Part shown: one piece after another, positions 34,848 to 37,207 of the stretch
Layout: every line of letters begins with the position of its first letter
Position numbering within the stretch: the first letter of the stretch is position 1
Source of the DNA: Bacteroidia bacterium
Lineage (GTDB): Bacteria > Bacteroidota > Bacteroidia > Bacteroidales > Dysgonomonadaceae
Direction: 5' to 3'
Length of the DNA stretch: 37,207 nt
Assembly: GCA_030538215.1 (NCBI GenBank)
Contig: JAUNUM010000020.1
Coordinates: forward strand, 1 to 37,207
Translations under genes and position numbers: made by a program
Notes under the pieces: model-generated
What the model saw: the letters and a program-made list of their open reading frames with translations, nothing else
What the model was told of the DNA's origin: nothing
The model's database searches: none

Positions 34848-35708
34848 CTAATATTCATTTTCAAATACAGAATTGTCTTTTATATAAGTAGCGCTAAACC
34901 TCAACGGTACGCCAAAATCGTCAATAGTTACAGGCTTTTGAAAATACGATATAACTGCACTAAACGGATTATCGGGATTTTGTTTTGGTAATGAAAGATT
35001 TCCCAATACCATTATCCGGATATCGGCATTTGCCAGAATAGAGTAACTCCTTTTGCTAATAGGCTTTTCTTCACTTGTGATTGCCTCTTCAATAGCCGAT
35101 TTTAAGTTGAAGAAAGGCATTTCGGATTCTACTACTACAGTTACTTTTCGTCCAAATGAAAGGTGTCCTAAATATATTAAGTCATCAATTTGTTTGGCTA
35201 TTTGAGGGTCTTTGTCATATAATTTTCCATTATCGGGAAAATCCATATTAATACTGAAATATTCTTGCGTTAAGTCAACGACTGCAATGATCTTTTGTGG
35301 TTTTGTATTGACAGGTATTCCCAAAAAAGTTGATGTGTTTATCGTCTGTCCAAAATACCAATAAAGTTCTTCGTAGGACTTAATTTCCTTTAATTGAAAA
35401 GAGAAATTTTGTTGCGATTTTATTTTACCGCTTGCCATTACACTTTCACGAACAGCTTTCATCATATTTTCATAGGATGGTGTGATAGTTTGTGACTTTA
35501 TGGGAATGGAAAAACTGATAGTAATGGGTTCGGGAACGGTAACATTCACAAAACGATGCTCATCGGTGTTAATGCTCTTATATTCCAATACGGCTCCCAC
35601 AAATGCTCTTTCGGGATTTTTTACAGTGATATGAGTTGCTTTGTTTTGTGCGGATAATGATAATGTACACAAAAGCGATATGATAATGATTTGAATTTTT
35701 GTTTTCAT
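34848..35708 (-). CDS. Secreted cholesterol-dependent-cytolysin-like protein without domain 4
   Basis: 286 residues with a signal peptide (MKTKIQIIIISLLCTLSLSAQ). From remembered perfringolysin and pneumolysin sequences the rest aligns over domains 1-3: FVGAVLEYKS and ITISFSIPIKSQTIT with PSYENMMKAV (36-85); QEYFSINMDFP (148-158) against KQIFYTVSADLP; LSFGRKVTVVVES (183-195) against VAYGRTIYVKLET; IRIMVLGN (230-237) against FTAVVLGG; VPLRFSATYIKDNSV (267-281) against YPISYTSVFLKDNSV. It stops just there, so the cholesterol-binding domain 4 and the ECTGLAWEWWR loop are absent. The second glycine of the hinge pair is Asn. It forms an operon with the lipoprotein gene upstream. A pore-forming or regulatory role is inferred. 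Confidence 0.82.
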   Translation of the reverse strand: MKTKIQIIIISLLCTLSLSAQNKATHITVKNPERAFVGAVLEYKSINTDEHRFVNVTVPEPITISFSIPIKSQTITPSYENMMKAVRESVMASGKIKSQQNFSFQLKEIKSYEELYWYFGQTINTSTFLGIPVNTKPQKIIAVVDLTQEYFSINMDFPDNGKLYDKDPQIAKQIDDLIYLGHLSFGRKVTVVVESEMPFFNLKSAIEEAITSEEKPISKRSYSILANADIRIMVLGNLSLPKQNPDNPFSAVISYFQKPVTIDDFGVPLRFSATYIKDNSVFENEY

Positions 35709-35737
35709 ATTATGTTGGTGTTAAGTGTGGTATATAA

Positions 35738-36286
35738 CTATTTTTGTTCGAATAGGGTGTGTGTTTTTAACCATATTGTCAGAGAGTTAGGATAATTGCT
35801 TAACTCGGAATATGATTTTAGGGCATAGTCTTGTCCTAAAACTTGCAACTCTCTTTTTTCGGTTTTACTCATAATCGAATAAAACCCCGTGTTTAATGAA
35901 AATTGACTGTTCGTTGTTTTCTTTCCACAATATCGCCACGTATCTGAAGATTTGTTGTACAGATAAAGCTCATTGTTTTTCCATTGTATTTTGTATTTCT
36001 CTACAATATCATTTGGTTTAATTATATACAATGAATCTTTTTTAAATTGCAGTTCTGTAAGCGTTGTAAATTCTATTCGTTCTCCGAAATAATCCTTTAC
36101 TTTGTCGCTTGAAATATCCTTTGTTTTGTTGTCTGTTGTTATTTCTTTAAATTCCATTATTTCAGAGGAAATAAACTTCAACGTGTACTCTGTTTTCTTT
36201 TCGGGTGTAGGCGAGTTTTTCTCCTTGCAACAAGAAATGAGGATAACGGATAAGCTTATGAAGAGAGGCAAAATTAAGTTTCTCAT
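35738..36286 (-). CDS. Lipoprotein encoded with the cytolysin-like protein
   Basis: 182 residues. The signal peptide ends in a lipobox (VILISCC), so the mature protein is lipidated at Cys19 or Cys20. The remainder is rich in beta-strand patterns (YTLKFISSEIMEFKEI, IEFTTLTELQFKKDSLYII, YKIQWKNNELYLYN) and ends in a polar stretch, suggesting a lipocalin-like or small beta-barrel fold. I do not recognise the family. It is 29 bases upstream of the cytolysin-like gene, so the two probably work together, either as partner or as self-protection; both are guesses. Confidence 0.75.
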   Translation of the reverse strand: MRNLILPLFISLSVILISCCKEKNSPTPEKKTEYTLKFISSEIMEFKEITTDNKTKDISSDKVKDYFGERIEFTTLTELQFKKDSLYIIKPNDIVEKYKIQWKNNELYLYNKSSDTWRYCGKKTTNSQFSLNTGFYSIMSKTEKRELQVLGQDYALKSYSELSNYPNSLTIWLKTHTLFEQK

Positions 36287-36390
36287 AATAATGATGTTTT
36301 TTTAAGCTGATTAATAGATAATTAAATAAATAAAAGGAATATAGGACATAAATAATAATTGTTTCTTCAGATTTGTAATGTTGTAAAAGA

Positions 36391-36421
36391 CAAATATATA
36401 CTTAAACTACTATTTTATCAA
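36391..36421 (-). promoter_or_regulatory. Promoter for the lipoprotein/cytolysin-like operon
   Basis: On the minus strand TATATTTG (36391-36398) matches TAnnTTTG; 20 bases upstream lies TTG inside TATTG (about 36419-36423) as a partial -33 box. The leader to the lipoprotein ATG at 36286 would be about 100 bases. The rest of the 36287-36614 gap is AT-rich and contains only the short frame at 36449-36598. Confidence 0.5.
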
Positions 36422-36448
36422 TAGTTTTTGGTAACTTCTTTAACCATA

Positions 36449-36598
36449 TTATTGTTTTTGTTGCAAATAAGTGAGAGTTGTATTGTCTTTAGTGTTGTTG
36501 TATGTGAGTAGGGTTTGAGTCGTATGATTTTTTTGTGACATAAAGTTAGATTTCTTAAAAAGATAAAATCTACCCCAGTTATCTTTTGTTTGTTCCAT
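36449..36598 (-). CDS. Possible 49-residue small protein
   Basis: An ATG at 36598 opens a 49-codon frame with the start MEQTKDNWGRFYLFKKSNF and a Thr/Asn/Gln-rich second half, ending at a TAA at 36449-36451. It lies 16 bases downstream of the thioredoxin-like lipoprotein gene on the same strand. No signal peptide, Cys or known motif is seen. The frame could be chance in AT-rich DNA; its position in a small secreted-protein locus is the only support. Confidence 0.3.
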   Translation of the reverse strand: MEQTKDNWGRFYLFKKSNFMSQKNHTTQTLLTYNNTKDNTTLTYLQQKQ

Positions 36599-36614
36599 TG
36601 AGAAAAAATTAAAA

Positions 36615-37112
36615 TTAATTTCGTTCATCTATATATTTTAATTGTTCCGTTATAATTGAAGCGTCAATAGAGATAATGGTGTCTATTTCACTAATGTTTT
36701 CTTTCAGATAAATAATACCCAAATTGGGAATTATTCCAACTCCTTCTCTTGGTTCTTTAGATATAACAACATCTTTTGTATTTAGGGCAATAAACCTATC
36801 TATATCAACATTCTGTCCTTTTGAGTTTATGAAAATAATGCTATTGTTATTGTATCTATTTATGTTGTTAAGAATGTAGTTGGAAAATGTAATTATACAA
36901 TTTGGACATCCAACATCATTGATGAAAATCAATTGCTTTTTATTCTTATCAACATTTACTTGATATATTCTTTTAACATCCTTTAGCATTAGTTTGCTCG
37001 GTTTATTTGCTGTATTTGAGCTACAGGTGACAAAAATGAAAATAATACTAGCAACATATAGCGTAGCTTTACAAGCTTTATAAGTTAATAACTTCAAATT
37101 CTCTTTTTTCAT
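36615..37112 (-). CDS. Thioredoxin-like lipoprotein
   Basis: 165 residues. The N-terminus has a membrane segment and lipobox (FIFVTCSS, Cys30), so it is probably anchored to a membrane and faces the periplasm or surface. The mature part begins with an LIFINDVGCPNCIITFSNYIL stretch whose CPNC resembles the CXXC active site of thioredoxins, followed by a segment with VGIIPNLGIIYL like a cis-Pro strand. It may be a disulfide or thiol-transfer protein of a small cell-surface system. Its start overlaps the end of the preceding gene by 35 bases. I cannot name the family. Confidence 0.7.
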   Translation of the reverse strand: MKKENLKLLTYKACKATLYVASIIFIFVTCSSNTANKPSKLMLKDVKRIYQVNVDKNKKQLIFINDVGCPNCIITFSNYILNNINRYNNNSIIFINSKGQNVDIDRFIALNTKDVVISKEPREGVGIIPNLGIIYLKENISEIDTIISIDASIITEQLKYIDERN

Positions 37113-37207
37113 AAGTAGCTGTTTTTTTTTCGATGAACAATTTATTTGATACTATGAATGAGGAACCGGGAATGTATTCTATTGAATTATATTTATAGCT
37201 ATTTAGT
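37078..37207 (-). CDS. C-terminal end of an unknown gene
   Basis: The frame is open from the window edge and ends at a TAA (37078-37080), giving 42 visible residues: LNSYKYNSIEYIPGSSFIV followed by SNKLFIEKKTATYEKREFEVINL. Its last 35 bases overlap the lipoprotein gene, a sign of coupled translation. Bacteroidetes loci of this type often hold a beta-propeller protein beside a thioredoxin-like one, but the segment is too short to decide. Confidence 0.5.
   Translation of the reverse strand, partial: LNSYKYNSIEYIPGSSFIVSNKLFIEKKTATYEKREFEVINL

Overview
The window looks like a chromosomal stretch from a low-GC member of the Bacteroidales, possibly close to the Dysgonomonadaceae; that family-level placement is a guess. 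The pointers are Bacteroidetes-type promoter boxes (TAnnTTTG) ahead of many genes, Bacteroidetes families such as DUF3078 and DUF4954, a class III fructose-bisphosphatase, an SLBB-repeat export protein and Bacteroidetes-style ParE/antitoxin genes. I found no rRNA, tRNA, CRISPR array or intact insertion sequence.

Positions 1-12800 are a surface-polysaccharide locus read on the minus strand in two transcription units. The upstream unit (promoter near 12795) carries rfbA, rfbC, a GxxExxY gene and rfbB, and makes dTDP-4-keto-rhamnose. The second (promoter near 9580) carries an SLBB exporter, a Wzz-type chain-length protein, a TviC/TviB pair for UDP-GalNAcA, second copies of rfbA and rfbB, a Wzx flippase and a sugar aminotransferase cut by the window edge. 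The second rfbA/rfbB pair next to an aminotransferase suggests a separate dTDP-4-amino-sugar branch. Many of these genes overlap by 1-4 bases.

Positions 12900-31000 are mostly housekeeping: a DUF3078 protein, fmt, a pabB/pabC-like pair, DUF4954 behind class III fbp, recA with a hairpin terminator, a ParE-type toxin/antitoxin pair with a frameshifted toxin end, bcp, dprA, a YbgC-type thioesterase, a RhuM remnant and purL. Positions 31000-34800 hold a LysE-type exporter, a YfcE-type phosphodiesterase, a four-helix-bundle protein and ppk1. The right end (34848-37207) is an accessory region: a secreted protein matching the cholesterol-dependent cytolysin fold without its membrane-binding domain 4, a lipoprotein just upstream of it in the same operon, a thioredoxin-like lipoprotein and the tail of another gene.

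The most interesting hidden structure is a set of small genes and short repeats that look mobile. A GxxExxY (PD-(D/E)XK-like) gene lies between two near-identical 84/85-bp imperfect palindromes that also encode the C-termini of the GxxExxY protein and of RfbC. A four-helix-bundle gene is bracketed by inverted arrays of a degenerate decamer (GATTGA plus four variable bases). Similar arrays with a fixed core and variable bases occur inside rfbB (heptamers), at the dprA start (heptamers beside a 28-bp palindrome) and across the purL stop (octamers). These may be traces of one or more undescribed short-repeat elements.
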